A DNA stretch of 64,000 bases, taken from positions 1-64,000 of the forward strand of contig MPMP01000015.1 of NCBI GenBank assembly GCA_002238565.1, in the 5' to 3' direction. Position 1 is the stretch's first letter; each line of letters begins with the position of its first letter. A program made the translations under genes and the position numbers. This document shows positions 27,206-35,847 of this stretch, piece by piece. This DNA comes from Albidovulum sp. bin36 (lineage in GTDB: Bacteria > Pseudomonadota > Alphaproteobacteria > Rhodobacterales > Rhodobacteraceae). The notes below the pieces were generated by a model. The model made no database searches, was not told the origin of the DNA, and saw nothing but the letters and a program-made list of their open reading frames with translations.

Positions 27206-28077
27206 ACCTTGACGATTTCCTTACGGCCGAATAGGCCTTGCGGCCAAATCATCAACACTAGGATCACAATGCTGAATCCGACCGCTTCGCGCGCCGCCGT
27301 GCTGATGTAGCCGTCGACAAATTTTTCGATCACCCCGTAAAGCAGCCCGGCGATAACGACACCGGGCGCACTTGTAATCCCCCCAATGATCGCCACTGCA
27401 AATCCCTTTATGCCCAGCAACAGCCCCATCGTTGCCGAGGCTTGAATGACCGGCGCCACCAGGATTCCCGAGAGCCCGCCCAACGCGCTGGCCATCGCGA
27501 ATGAGATCATGGCGATTCCAGTAACGTTTATGCCGACGATTCCCGCCGCCTCTCGATTGTACGCGACGGCGCGCATCGCGCGGCCAAGCTGGGTTCGGCG
27601 CTGAAACACGTGCAGGACCGCCACGATAGCGATAGCGGCAATAGGAATGAGCAGTTCCTGCGGATAGATGCCGGCGCCCAGAATGATTACAGGATTCTCG
27701 ACTAGGGGCGACGGCAAGGGCCTGGCAAAGGCTCCGAAGCTGATCGTCGTGTAGCTCTCGAGCATGATGCCTATGGCGATGGTGGTAAGCATCCATCCAA
27801 TCGACCGTGCCTGGGTGGCGAATGGTCGAATAGCGACTCTCTCGAGCACGACTCCGAACAACATGCCGACTAGAATGGCCAGAGCAATCGCAATCGCAAT
27901 CGGCAGCCCAAAATCTAGGAACACGATTGTAAGCACCGCTCCGAGCATCAGCGTATCGCCATGAGCGAAGTTAACCGCCTTTGCCGAAGACCACATGATA
28001 TGGAACCCGATAGCGACAAGCGCATAAATGCCGCCGATCCCGAGCCCCGCGAGAAAATACTGAACGACTTCGCTCAC
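27202..28077 (-). CDS. livH: Branched-chain-amino-acid-type ABC transporter permease (LivH)
   Basis: Membrane pore subunit pairing with the LivM half of the next protein. It has the LivH hallmarks GGIYALVAIGFHIMWSSAKA, NFAHGDTLMLGA and the contact loop RAMRAVAYNREAAGIVGIN. Length 291 and about eight membrane segments are typical. The start is GTG 28077 with GGTGGA just upstream. Its stop overlaps the next start. It is separated from livK by a strong hairpin. Confidence 0.92.
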   Translation of the reverse strand: MSEVVQYFLAGLGIGGIYALVAIGFHIMWSSAKAVNFAHGDTLMLGAVLTIVFLDFGLPIAIAIALAILVGMLFGVVLERVAIRPFATQARSIGWMLTTIAIGIMLESYTTISFGAFARPLPSPLVENPVIILGAGIYPQELLIPIAAIAIVAVLHVFQRRTQLGRAMRAVAYNREAAGIVGINVTGIAMISFAMASALGGLSGILVAPVIQASATMGLLLGIKGFAVAIIGGITSAPGVVIAGLLYGVIEKFVDGYISTAAREAVGFSIVILVLMIWPQGLFGRKEIVKV

Positions 28078-28092
28078 GATTCCACCCTTATT

Positions 28093-28125
28093 CGCGGCGC
28101 GAAATGGAACCCACTTCGCGCCGCG
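28093..28125 (-). terminator. Strong hairpin between livK and livH
   Basis: An 11-bp perfect inverted repeat (CGCGGCGCGAA, 28093-28103, with TTCGCGCCGCG, 28115-28125) and an 11-base loop sit in the short livK-livH gap. No T tract follows on the minus strand, so it may protect the livK transcript rather than stop transcription. Confidence 0.55.
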
Positions 28126-28156
28126 GCCAAGTTCATTCGATCAAGTCAGCAATGCG

Positions 28157-29335
28157 TCATTCGCAAGGCGTTTGATCGAGCGGAAGCAGCTTGCCGTCAT
28201 ACCATGCGGTGAGCTTGTACGCTTCCGGCAGTATCGCATCGTGCCTTTCCTCTGTTCGTTCGAAAGCGGGGCTGTAGCTTGTGACCAATCCCTCGTGCTC
28301 GACTTCGAACAGCGCGTCGTAAACCTTGGCGCGGTCGAAACTTCCTGCGATTTCAATTGCCTTTGCAATGATATGAACCGCATCATAGGCATTGGCGACT
28401 CCCGATCCCATGCGAATTTCTTCTTGGCTGCCTATGCCAAAATCTTCCTGCATTCGATCATAAAGCGCTTGCGCACTAGGCTCTAGCTCGCCCATCCACG
28501 AGTAGGTCTGCATAATCAGGGCGCAATTCGCCAGTTCTCCGGCGAGTTCGCCTAGATTTCCGGCGAATCCCCAGGCGCCGATGACCTGCGGCGACCAGCC
28601 GATCTTCTGCAGGCTGCGCAGGATTTGGTTTCCTTCGCGATCAAGTCCCCACATAATCAGAACTTCCGCCCCGGCGTCGCGCAAGCGAATGAGCTGCGGC
28701 GTCATGTCGGTATCTTCCCAATTGAAGGTTTCGGCGCCAACCTCCTCAAGGCCCTGCTCGCGCAGCGCGTTTTGCAGGTCCGGATACGCCCCCTTGCCCC
28801 ATCCGGTATTCTCGTACATGATCCCGATAGCGTTGTTTGCAGAGCGCTGCATGCCCTCGGCCACTAGGAATTTTGTAACCCAGCGGTCTTTTGCCGAGAC
28901 GCGGAACATGTAGTTTGGATCCCTGCCGTTCTCGATTACTTTCGTATTCGCGGCAATGGTGCCGACATAGGGCATTCCGATTTCGTGGATCGGATCCCGC
29001 TGGGCAAGAGCGACGGTCGAGTGATATCCGCCAATCATAGCCACGCAGTTGTCGGCTAGCCCGATTCTTCGCACATTGTCGACGCCTCGCGGAGGCGCGC
29101 CCGCATCATCGTACTGGATGAATTCAAGCTCCTGCCCAAGGACGCCGCCGGCGGCATTGATATCCTCGACGGCCAATTCGGCGCCCATCCTAATCGCCTT
29201 GCCGCCGAACGCGGCAGGGCCGGTAACCGGACCCGAATTGCCAATGCAGGCATTTGCCTCGTCTGCAATGCTCGCGCCGCCTTGCAAGGCTAGGGCAGCC
29301 GTTATCGCCCCAGCTATAACAGTTCTCGTAATCAT
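28157..29335 (-). CDS. Liv-type ABC transporter, periplasmic binding protein (LivK-like)
   Basis: Periplasmic receptor of the importer encoded downstream. Signal peptide residues 1-24 (MITRTVIAGAITAALAL, cleaved near GGASIADE). The mature part is a family-6 peripheral binding protein: GSGPVTG-like NSGPVTGPAAFGGKAIRMG, AVEDINAAGGVLGQELEFI, MIGGYHSTVALA, and the second lobe with AEVLIMWGLDREGNQILRS. I choose ATG 29335 (392 residues) with AGGAGGT 8 bases upstream over the longer open frame. The co-transcribed amidase and cyclase hydrolase hint at an amide-containing ligand rather than leucine, but that is inference. Confidence 0.88.
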   Translation of the reverse strand: MITRTVIAGAITAALALQGGASIADEANACIGNSGPVTGPAAFGGKAIRMGAELAVEDINAAGGVLGQELEFIQYDDAGAPPRGVDNVRRIGLADNCVAMIGGYHSTVALAQRDPIHEIGMPYVGTIAANTKVIENGRDPNYMFRVSAKDRWVTKFLVAEGMQRSANNAIGIMYENTGWGKGAYPDLQNALREQGLEEVGAETFNWEDTDMTPQLIRLRDAGAEVLIMWGLDREGNQILRSLQKIGWSPQVIGAWGFAGNLGELAGELANCALIMQTYSWMGELEPSAQALYDRMQEDFGIGSQEEIRMGSGVANAYDAVHIIAKAIEIAGSFDRAKVYDALFEVEHEGLVTSYSPAFERTEERHDAILPEAYKLTAWYDGKLLPLDQTPCE

Positions 29336-29703
29336 TTGCTTTACCTCCTCTATAGCAAATTGGTTAACAGCCGAACCGCCCCGATGCTCTACGACTTCGT
29401 TAGCAAAATCCTTTTCCCAAGTTGTAACCGCAATTCTCGATCCGCCGGAGCGGTTCCGGCGAGCGTACCACTTCCGTCGCGCATCTGTCAATCAATTCGA
29501 GCAATTGATCAAACGGCCAAAACCTCCAGACTCGGCGCGTAGATCTACAGCCGTAGCATATTGGCCGGCGATGCATATCCATGGTCCCGCTTCCGCAGGA
29601 TTGCGAACCGCTTGGCCCTATGCTCCGCGGAATTAGCCGTCCGGAATCGGCGGTCGGCGAACTGGAGGATTGAAACGGGAAAGGAATAAAAAAACCGCGG
29701 AGC
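29336..29703. other. Leader and promoter region of the Liv cluster
   Basis: Between cysQ and livK, both on the minus strand. It contains the predicted livK promoter (29462-29491), leaving a leader of about 120 bases before livK. No gene was recognised, and no known riboswitch pattern was seen in the leader. Confidence 0.4.
29462..29491 (-). promoter_or_regulatory. Predicted livK promoter
   Basis: On the minus strand a perfect -35 TTGACA (29486-29491) and a -10-like TACGCT (29462-29467) are spaced by 18 bases. Predicted by eye. Confidence 0.5.
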
Positions 29704-30531
29704 CTATTGCGAAGCGCGCATGAAAGCGCGAAGCGCTTGTGCGGACGAGGCGGCGAGGAATGCCGGGTTCGAATACTCCGGCTTGCCGTACGTCAGCACG
29801 TCGCGTTCATCGTAGCGAAGAACAGTGCCGCCGGCGGCGGCAAGAATGGCGTGGCCGGCAGCCGTATCCCATTCCATCGTCGGGCCGAACCGCGGATAGA
29901 AATCGAAGTCACCTTTGGCGAGCATGCAGAATTTAATGGACGAATTCCTGTAATCCGAGTTTGAATCCCCGATTCTCTCCAGAAACTCGTCGAACCTGGG
30001 CGATTTCCTAGCCGAGCGCGATGCGACGACCTTGAAGGGCGGAACGGCGTCTCGAACAACGCACATTGCCGACTCGGCATCGGCGGAACTAGCGGCGCGA
30101 GTTTCGATCGCTCCGCCCGCGGGAGCCGTGTGAAACATCTGATCGCAATCGGGCGCGTAGACGACGCCTTGAACCGGAACTCCGTTTCTGACGAGAGCAA
30201 TGTTGACCGTGAATTCGGACGATCCCTTCGCGAAATTGCGCGTTCCGTCCAGCGGATCGACAATAAAAAATTCATCCGAGTACGTCGCATGGCTTTCGGC
30301 GCATTCCTCGCTGACCACGGGGAGTTCGGGAAAGCATTCCTGAAGACCCGAGCGCAGAATCTCGTCTGCGGCCTTATCGGCCTCCGTTACTAGGCTGCCA
30401 TCGGACTTGCGCCTGGAATCCAGCCCGGCGGAATCGCGGATTTCGATTATTCTGGCTCCCGCTTCGAGCGCAAGCTTCATGAAAACCTTTTCGAGCAATG
30501 CTAAATTCACGAGCTGTCCTATTTGCGGCAT
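29704..30531 (-). CDS. cysQ: 3'(2'),5'-bisphosphate nucleotidase / inositol-monophosphatase family (CysQ-like)
   Basis: Mg-dependent, Li-sensitive phosphatase that removes the 3'-phosphate of PAP formed in sulfate assimilation or sulfotransfer, or acts on inositol phosphates. Metal-binding motifs are VVSEECAE (about residues 73-80), VDPLDGTRNF (91-100, Asp92 and Asp95) and the C-terminal MEWDTAAGHAILAAAGG. SDGSLVTEADKAAD is the family lead-in. Length 275. ATG 30531 gives a family-like N terminus, although ATG 30480 has the better ribosome site (AAAAGG). It ends TAG. Immediately upstream is the exonuclease-CBS gene, in the same direction, about 80 bases away. Confidence 0.85.
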   Translation of the reverse strand: MPQIGQLVNLALLEKVFMKLALEAGARIIEIRDSAGLDSRRKSDGSLVTEADKAADEILRSGLQECFPELPVVSEECAESHATYSDEFFIVDPLDGTRNFAKGSSEFTVNIALVRNGVPVQGVVYAPDCDQMFHTAPAGGAIETRAASSADAESAMCVVRDAVPPFKVVASRSARKSPRFDEFLERIGDSNSDYRNSSIKFCMLAKGDFDFYPRFGPTMEWDTAAGHAILAAAGGTVLRYDERDVLTYGKPEYSNPAFLAASSAQALRAFMRASQ

Positions 30532-30611
30532 CCGAATGTTCGATTTCCGGGCTGCCTATCCAATGCCATCGCCGAATCGATGCGCCGCTTCGGCAACCGC
30601 CGCCATTCCTT

Positions 30612-32711
30612 TCAGCCGATTGCCGGAATGCCAAGAAGCCCGGTTGCGAATTCGACCTGCTTCAAAGACCACTTTAGCTGCGAACGTTCGGCTCCGCTCA
30701 ATTCATCGGCCGCGACGCCGTTGGACAAGGGGATGCCCGCCTCCATATCCCGAAGCTGCTGGCGAAGGATCAACTCGAGAAAAACGCCGTGCGCTGCAAT
30801 CACGTCCTCAACATTCCGGTCGCTGGAGCCGCAAAGCTTGCTGAACGCCCGAAGACGCCCGGCGGTTGAACGCGCCGCGATTCCATTTTCCAGAGCTAGC
30901 ACGCGCGCAACGGAGAATAAAGGCATGACGCCGTGCGCCTTTAGGTCGATGCGCCCCCTATCGAGCCGGAGCCGGCCCAGCCACCCGAAAGGGCTGCGAC
31001 GGCTGACTGCGTTTTGCGCAAGCAGCCTCAGGAACGGCAGCGACCGCCCGGCGGAATCAATGGATTCCCTTCTTAGCCGATTCGCCAGAGCGGTATCGCC
31101 ATGCACCGGCATGGCATCGAAAAAAATGTCCGAATTCAGCAAATCGCCCGGCTTCGTGCGAGAGAGCCAGAGGGAGACCGTTTCGGTCCAATCCGCATAG
31201 CTCATGCGCCAGGCCGGATTCGATGCCATTACGCCGCCGCTGCAGCGCCTGACCCCGGCCTCGTCCAGTATGCGGGCCGCTCGGCAGCCGACCGCTTCGC
31301 ACCAGAGGTCGGTTTCGCCTCCCCTTTCGCCCTCGCCGAACACGATCGCATTGTCCTGATCCATGGCCAGCATGCTTTCGCCGCGTCCGCCGGAGCCTAG
31401 AACCATCACGGCGTAGGTGGAAGACGGCGGCTTCAAGCCTTTTTCCAGGAGTTCCGCTTCGGCCATCTCGCAGGCTCGGCGGGTCAAAGCCCGAAGCTCG
31501 CGGGAAATGATCGCGGTTATGTCGCGCGCATCCATCGACTCTTGAATCAACGCGCGCGCGACCGTCGCCAGACCCTCCCAGACAAGACCGAGATCGGCAG
31601 GGGATATCGCGTCTTCAATTTCGCGGCCAAGCGAAACCGCGGCCTCCAGATTGCTGTTGAACAGGTCTCGGGCGCTGATGGCGCCTACTAGCTTGCCGTC
31701 GTAGTCTTCGACCCCTAGATGCCGAAATCGTTTCGACGACATCTTTATCGCGGCTCGATAGACGAATTCCTTCCGATGCACCGCGACCAGCGGGCGCGAG
31801 CAGAATTCTCCTATTCTCCTGTCCAGGGCGCCCGCGCCTTCGCCGTGCAGCGACCGAATGACATCCCCCTCGGTTAGAATTCCGAATTCTCCGGAATCCG
31901 CGTCGAATTCAACGAAAAGCCCGCCGACGCGGTTTTCGACCATTTTTGCGACTGCGCTGTTCATTTTCTCGTCGGACTTCGCGGCGATAGGCGGCGACGC
32001 CATGACGTCCCCGACGCGGACGCGAAATCGGAAACTTTCAACGTTTAACGGTCCTGCCGACGCGGCCCGATCCGAAACCGCGACTTGACCGGTTCTTGTT
32101 CGTATGATGCTGCAGGACTTTTCGGCCTCGGCGAATGATGAAACGCCTGCTTTTCTGAGATCGGGGATCAGGCTGGCAAACACCCGGGCCGCTAAAATCG
32201 CGTCCGGGACCGCGCGATGGCGACTCTCGATTTCTATCCCCCGCCACTCCGCCACGGTTTCAAGCGAAAAGTTCTTCAGATCCGGGGCCAGCAATTGCAC
32301 GAGTTCCTCGACATCGAGCATTCTCGGCGCGTTCCAGGGCATGCCGTGCCGAGCGTGCTCGGCTTCCAGCACGGATAAGTCGAAACTCGAGGAATAGCCA
32401 AGCATCGCGCTGCGGCCCGCCCATTTGGAAAATGCGGCCATGGAGTCCGGAAAACCGGGCTTTTCCGCCACGTCCTCGTCGGCTATGCCGTGAATCGATG
32501 TCGAAAGAGCCGGAATCGCGATGCCCGGATTTACTAGAGTCGAATACGGCCGAGCATCCTGGACGCGCCCGCCGGCAATCCTCGCGGCGCCGAATTCGAC
32601 CACGCGCGCGCTTGATGCATCCAGCCCCGTCGTTTCCAGATCGAACGCAACCGCTTCGATCGCCGCCAGCGGGACGCTGCCGATCATCGCCGAGGCCGGT
32701 TGGAAGCTCAT
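30612..32711 (-). CDS. DnaQ-type exonuclease fused to CBS pair and DUF294 nucleotidyltransferase-like domains
   Basis: Four modules in one 699-residue protein. Residues 18-190 are a DEDD 3'-5' exonuclease: AFDLETTGL (Asp24, Glu26), LGYSSSFDLSVLEAE, and ESRHRAVPDAILAARVF supplying the final His-Asp. Residues about 230-350 are two CBS motifs (VRVGDVMASPP, GILTEGDVIRSL, KLVGAISARDLF), likely nucleotide sensing. About 430-520 is a DUF294-type nucleotidyltransferase core, VLGSGGRGESMLAMDQDNAI, and the rest is the DUF294 C-terminal helical domain. CBS-DUF294 proteins are usually cAMP- or nucleotide-linked regulators; the added exonuclease suggests nucleotide or RNA turnover under ligand control. 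ATG 32711 is chosen for its AGGAG site. Confidence 0.82.
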   Translation of the reverse strand: MSFQPASAMIGSVPLAAIEAVAFDLETTGLDASSARVVEFGAARIAGGRVQDARPYSTLVNPGIAIPALSTSIHGIADEDVAEKPGFPDSMAAFSKWAGRSAMLGYSSSFDLSVLEAEHARHGMPWNAPRMLDVEELVQLLAPDLKNFSLETVAEWRGIEIESRHRAVPDAILAARVFASLIPDLRKAGVSSFAEAEKSCSIIRTRTGQVAVSDRAASAGPLNVESFRFRVRVGDVMASPPIAAKSDEKMNSAVAKMVENRVGGLFVEFDADSGEFGILTEGDVIRSLHGEGAGALDRRIGEFCSRPLVAVHRKEFVYRAAIKMSSKRFRHLGVEDYDGKLVGAISARDLFNSNLEAAVSLGREIEDAISPADLGLVWEGLATVARALIQESMDARDITAIISRELRALTRRACEMAEAELLEKGLKPPSSTYAVMVLGSGGRGESMLAMDQDNAIVFGEGERGGETDLWCEAVGCRAARILDEAGVRRCSGGVMASNPAWRMSYADWTETVSLWLSRTKPGDLLNSDIFFDAMPVHGDTALANRLRRESIDSAGRSLPFLRLLAQNAVSRRSPFGWLGRLRLDRGRIDLKAHGVMPLFSVARVLALENGIAARSTAGRLRAFSKLCGSSDRNVEDVIAAHGVFLELILRQQLRDMEAGIPLSNGVAADELSGAERSQLKWSLKQVEFATGLLGIPAIG

Positions 32712-32981
32712 CCGCGCTCCTGTTGACTTGCCGTTTCGCAATCCGGATCGGACCGGATTGGTTTCAGCGGACCACATGCGCTACCGATCCCGGAAATTGC
32801 GATCCCAGTATATCAATAGGCGATCGCAGGCAAATCGCCAGCCGACGACCCGCTTCGAATTGCGCAGCGCATCTTCGTTGGACAGCGCCTGCGATTTCCG
32901 ACTAAAGCATGCAGACTGAATTTCGGATGCGATTATTCGACGCGTTTCAGCAAACCTACTTTTGGCAGCCGAACGAATAGC

Positions 32982-34673
32982 ATGAGCCTAGAAATGACCG
33001 ATCCGACAGGATCCTGGACTGATCCCTTGCACGAAATTCCGTCCTACGGCGACGAAACCGTCTGGGACCGGTTTTCGAAAGCAGCGGAGCGATGGGGAAG
33101 CCGCCGGTTTTTTTCGGCCGGCCCCCGCATTCGGGATGAATCCGGCGGGGCCGAAGGCTGGACGTTCGAGAAGATGCGCGAGTGCGCGGCGCGGCGAAGG
33201 AGGGACTACGAGCGTCGCGGATTCGGGCATGGAGACCGGGTTGGATTATGCCTTCCCAATTCGCCCGAATACTTTATCGAATGGCTGGCTCTGAACTCGC
33301 TGGGGATCTCGGCCGTTCCGATCAATCCCGACTTGCGCGGAGCGGATGCCTCGCGACTAGTCGAGCATTCGGAAATGCGGCTAGCGGTGGTTGCCCCGCC
33401 TTGCCGGCGCTTCGGCCTCGCCTTTAGAGCCGCGTGCGAATCTCGTCGCATCGCGGTTGCGGAAACGCTTCGAAGCGTGCCCGAGCCGATCGCGCATGCG
33501 CCGCGTCCCGAAAGCGCGAAAACCGCGGCTAGTCTCGCGGAAGCCGCGCTGATGTACACGTCCGGCACGACCGGCCTTCCGAAAGGATGCGTGCTTTCCA
33601 ACGAATATTTCCTTGCGGCGGGCGACTGGTACGCGTCGCTTCGCGAGCCCTGGGCGCTGCTCGAGGGCGCGGAGCGCATGCTGACTCCGCTGCCGCTCTA
33701 CCATATGAACGCGATGGCGTTTTCGTCCATGGCGATGATCGCGACGGGAGGATGCCTCGTTGCGCTGGACCGCTTCCATCCCGGGCGCTGGCGCGACGAC
33801 CTTCGCGAAAGCCGAGCGACAATCGTCCACTATCTCGGAATCATGCCGGCGATTCTCATGAAATCCGCGCCTAGCTCGAAGGACCGCGACCATGGCGTCA
33901 GGTTTGGATTCGGCGCGGGCGTGAACCCGGATCTGCACGCCGGATTCGAAGAGAGATTCGGATATCCTCTGATCGAAGCGTGGGCGATGACCGAAACCGG
34001 CGCCGGCGCCTGCATCGCCGCGACGGGACCCGACAGGATTGTCGGCGAGGGCTGCTTCGGGCGGCCGGGGCCCGAAATCGAAACCAAAGTCGTCGGCGAG
34101 CGCGGCGAGGCCCTGGCCGCGGGAACGCAGGGAGAGCTTCTGGTGCGCAGGGCCGGTCGGAATCCGCGCTTCGGATTCTTTTCCCGCTATCTCAAGGACG
34201 AGGGCGCCACGCGGGAAGCCTGGCGCGGCGGCTGGTTCCATACCGGCGACATCGTAGCGCAGGATTCGAACGGGCAATTCGTCTTCAAGGACCGCAAGAA
34301 AAACATGATCCGGCGTTCCGGGGAGAACGTATCCGCCGCCGAAGTCGAGTCCGTCCTGGTCAAGCATCCCGGGGTCGAAGCCGTCGCCGTCGGCGCGGTG
34401 CCCGACGAGATTCGCGGCGAGGAAGTCGCCTGCCTCGTCAAGACGGCCGAAAGATCGCCCGAAGCGGATTGCGGGATTTTCGGCGAGCTCTTTAAGCACT
34501 GCATTGAAAATCTCGCCTATTTCAAGGCTCCCGGCTGGTTCGCCTCGGTGCCGGAACTGCCGCTTACGGGAACCGAGAAGATCCAGCGCGCCGAGCTTAA
34601 GGTGCTGCTGCTCCGAATGCGCGAAGCGGGCGAGCTTGCCGACTTCCGCTCTGAAAAGAAACGAAATGGCTGA
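32982..34673 (+). CDS. Acyl-CoA synthetase / CoA ligase (AMP-binding family, CaiC/FadD-like)
   Basis: Activates a carboxylic acid with ATP to acyl-AMP and then acyl-CoA. The ATP loop TSGTTGLPKG is at residues 193-202. The adenylation core continues with YHMNAMAFS, EAWAMTETGAG and FHTGDIVAQD, and the hinge KDRKKNMIRRSGENVSAAEV precedes the mobile domain with the catalytic Lys in LTGTEKIQRAELK. Length 563. It heads a four-gene plus-strand operon and overlaps the next gene by 8 bases. The nearest relatives by motif are crotonobetaine/carnitine-CoA ligases, but the substrate is unknown. No strong ribosome site is visible; ATG 32994 is an alternative start. Confidence 0.88.
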   Translation: MSLEMTDPTGSWTDPLHEIPSYGDETVWDRFSKAAERWGSRRFFSAGPRIRDESGGAEGWTFEKMRECAARRRRDYERRGFGHGDRVGLCLPNSPEYFIEWLALNSLGISAVPINPDLRGADASRLVEHSEMRLAVVAPPCRRFGLAFRAACESRRIAVAETLRSVPEPIAHAPRPESAKTAASLAEAALMYTSGTTGLPKGCVLSNEYFLAAGDWYASLREPWALLEGAERMLTPLPLYHMNAMAFSSMAMIATGGCLVALDRFHPGRWRDDLRESRATIVHYLGIMPAILMKSAPSSKDRDHGVRFGFGAGVNPDLHAGFEERFGYPLIEAWAMTETGAGACIAATGPDRIVGEGCFGRPGPEIETKVVGERGEALAAGTQGELLVRRAGRNPRFGFFSRYLKDEGATREAWRGGWFHTGDIVAQDSNGQFVFKDRKKNMIRRSGENVSAAEVESVLVKHPGVEAVAVGAVPDEIRGEEVACLVKTAERSPEADCGIFGELFKHCIENLAYFKAPGWFASVPELPLTGTEKIQRAELKVLLLRMREAGELADFRSEKKRNG

Positions 34674-35844
34674 GCCGGCTCCGCTGTCCTACGAGGGCGT
34701 CGCCGCTGTCGCGCCGGTGTCCGTTCCCTATGAGAGGTATTCGAGCAAGTCCGCGCACTGGTGGCTTCTCAAGGCGCTGCGGGGATTGACGGAAGCGGCG
34801 CGAATACGGCCCGATCAAATAGACGGGCTCGCGGTTTCCAGTTTTTCTCTGCATCCCGATACGGCCGTCGGGTTCGCGCAGCATGCGGGCCTGGAGCTTA
34901 GATGGCTTGAACAAATTCCTTCGGGCGGAGCCTCCGGGCCGATGGCCTTGACGCGAGCTGCGAGAGCGGTGCAGGCCGGAGACGCCGGCATTGTCGCCTG
35001 CATCGCCGGCGATACCAACCACATCCACAGCTTTCGCCGGATGACGGCGGGGTTTTCGCGGTTTTCGCTGGATGCCGCCTATCCCTACGGCGCGGGCGGC
35101 CCGAACGCCTACTTCGCGCTGCTTACCGCCCACTACATGCGGCGATTCGGAGCGACGAGGGAAGATTTCGGCCACATTGCGGTTTGCCAGCGGCAAAACG
35201 CGCTGTCCTACCCCTTTGCGCTGATGAAGAGCCCCTTGAGCCTCGAGCAGTATCTCGGCGCGCGGGCGATTGCCGAGCCGCTTGCTCTTTTCGACTGCGT
35301 CATGCCGTGCTCGGGCGGCGAAGGATTCCTCGTCATGCGTGAAGACGTCGCGGACGGGCTCGATCTCGGCGGCGCGCGCATTCTCGCGGCGATAGAGCGC
35401 CACAACGCATTCGCGGACGATCCGATCCAGTTCCGCGGCGGCTGGGCCAGGGATCGCGAATCCTTCTGGCATCGGGCGGGCGTTTCTCCCGAAGATATCG
35501 ACTTTCTTCAGACCTACGACGATTATCCCGTGATCAGCATGATGCAGATCGAAGACTTGGGATTTTGCCGAAAGGGCGAAGCGGCGGAATTCGTCCGATG
35601 CCGGGACCTTACGAATTCCGGCCAATTTCCGCACAATACGACCGGCGGCCAGCTTTCGACGGGGCAGGCCGGCGCCGCCGGCGGCTACCTCGGCCTAGTC
35701 GACGCGATACGCCAATTGACGGGCGCCTCGCTGGGACGGCAGGTGCCCGAAGCCCGGACAGCCGTAGTTTCCGGATTCGGTATCGTCAATTTCGACCGCG
35801 GCGTGTGCGCCTCCGCCGTCGCTCTTTCCGGATGCGGCGGCTGA
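34666..35844 (+). CDS. Thiolase-like protein (SCP2/Ltp2 type) lacking the catalytic Cys
   Basis: A 392-residue thiolase-fold protein that starts inside the end of the ligase gene. Family marks are PDQIDGLAVSSF, the dimer-core block ASGPMALTRAARAVQAGDAG, YGAGGPNAYFALL, and HNTTGGQLSTGQAGAAGG near the end. The nucleophile position in the C-A-S-G motif reads G-A-S-G (Gly near residue 88), and the H of the usual GHPLGA is Gln. True thiolase chemistry is therefore unlikely. Cys-less relatives such as Ltp2 work as retro-aldolases on CoA thioesters together with a DUF35 protein, which is exactly the next gene (start 3 bases after this stop). I infer an aldolase or aldolase-like role. Confidence 0.8.
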   Translation: MAEPAPLSYEGVAAVAPVSVPYERYSSKSAHWWLLKALRGLTEAARIRPDQIDGLAVSSFSLHPDTAVGFAQHAGLELRWLEQIPSGGASGPMALTRAARAVQAGDAGIVACIAGDTNHIHSFRRMTAGFSRFSLDAAYPYGAGGPNAYFALLTAHYMRRFGATREDFGHIAVCQRQNALSYPFALMKSPLSLEQYLGARAIAEPLALFDCVMPCSGGEGFLVMREDVADGLDLGGARILAAIERHNAFADDPIQFRGGWARDRESFWHRAGVSPEDIDFLQTYDDYPVISMMQIEDLGFCRKGEAAEFVRCRDLTNSGQFPHNTTGGQLSTGQAGAAGGYLGLVDAIRQLTGASLGRQVPEARTAVVSGFGIVNFDRGVCASAVALSGCGG

Positions 35845-35847
35845 CCG

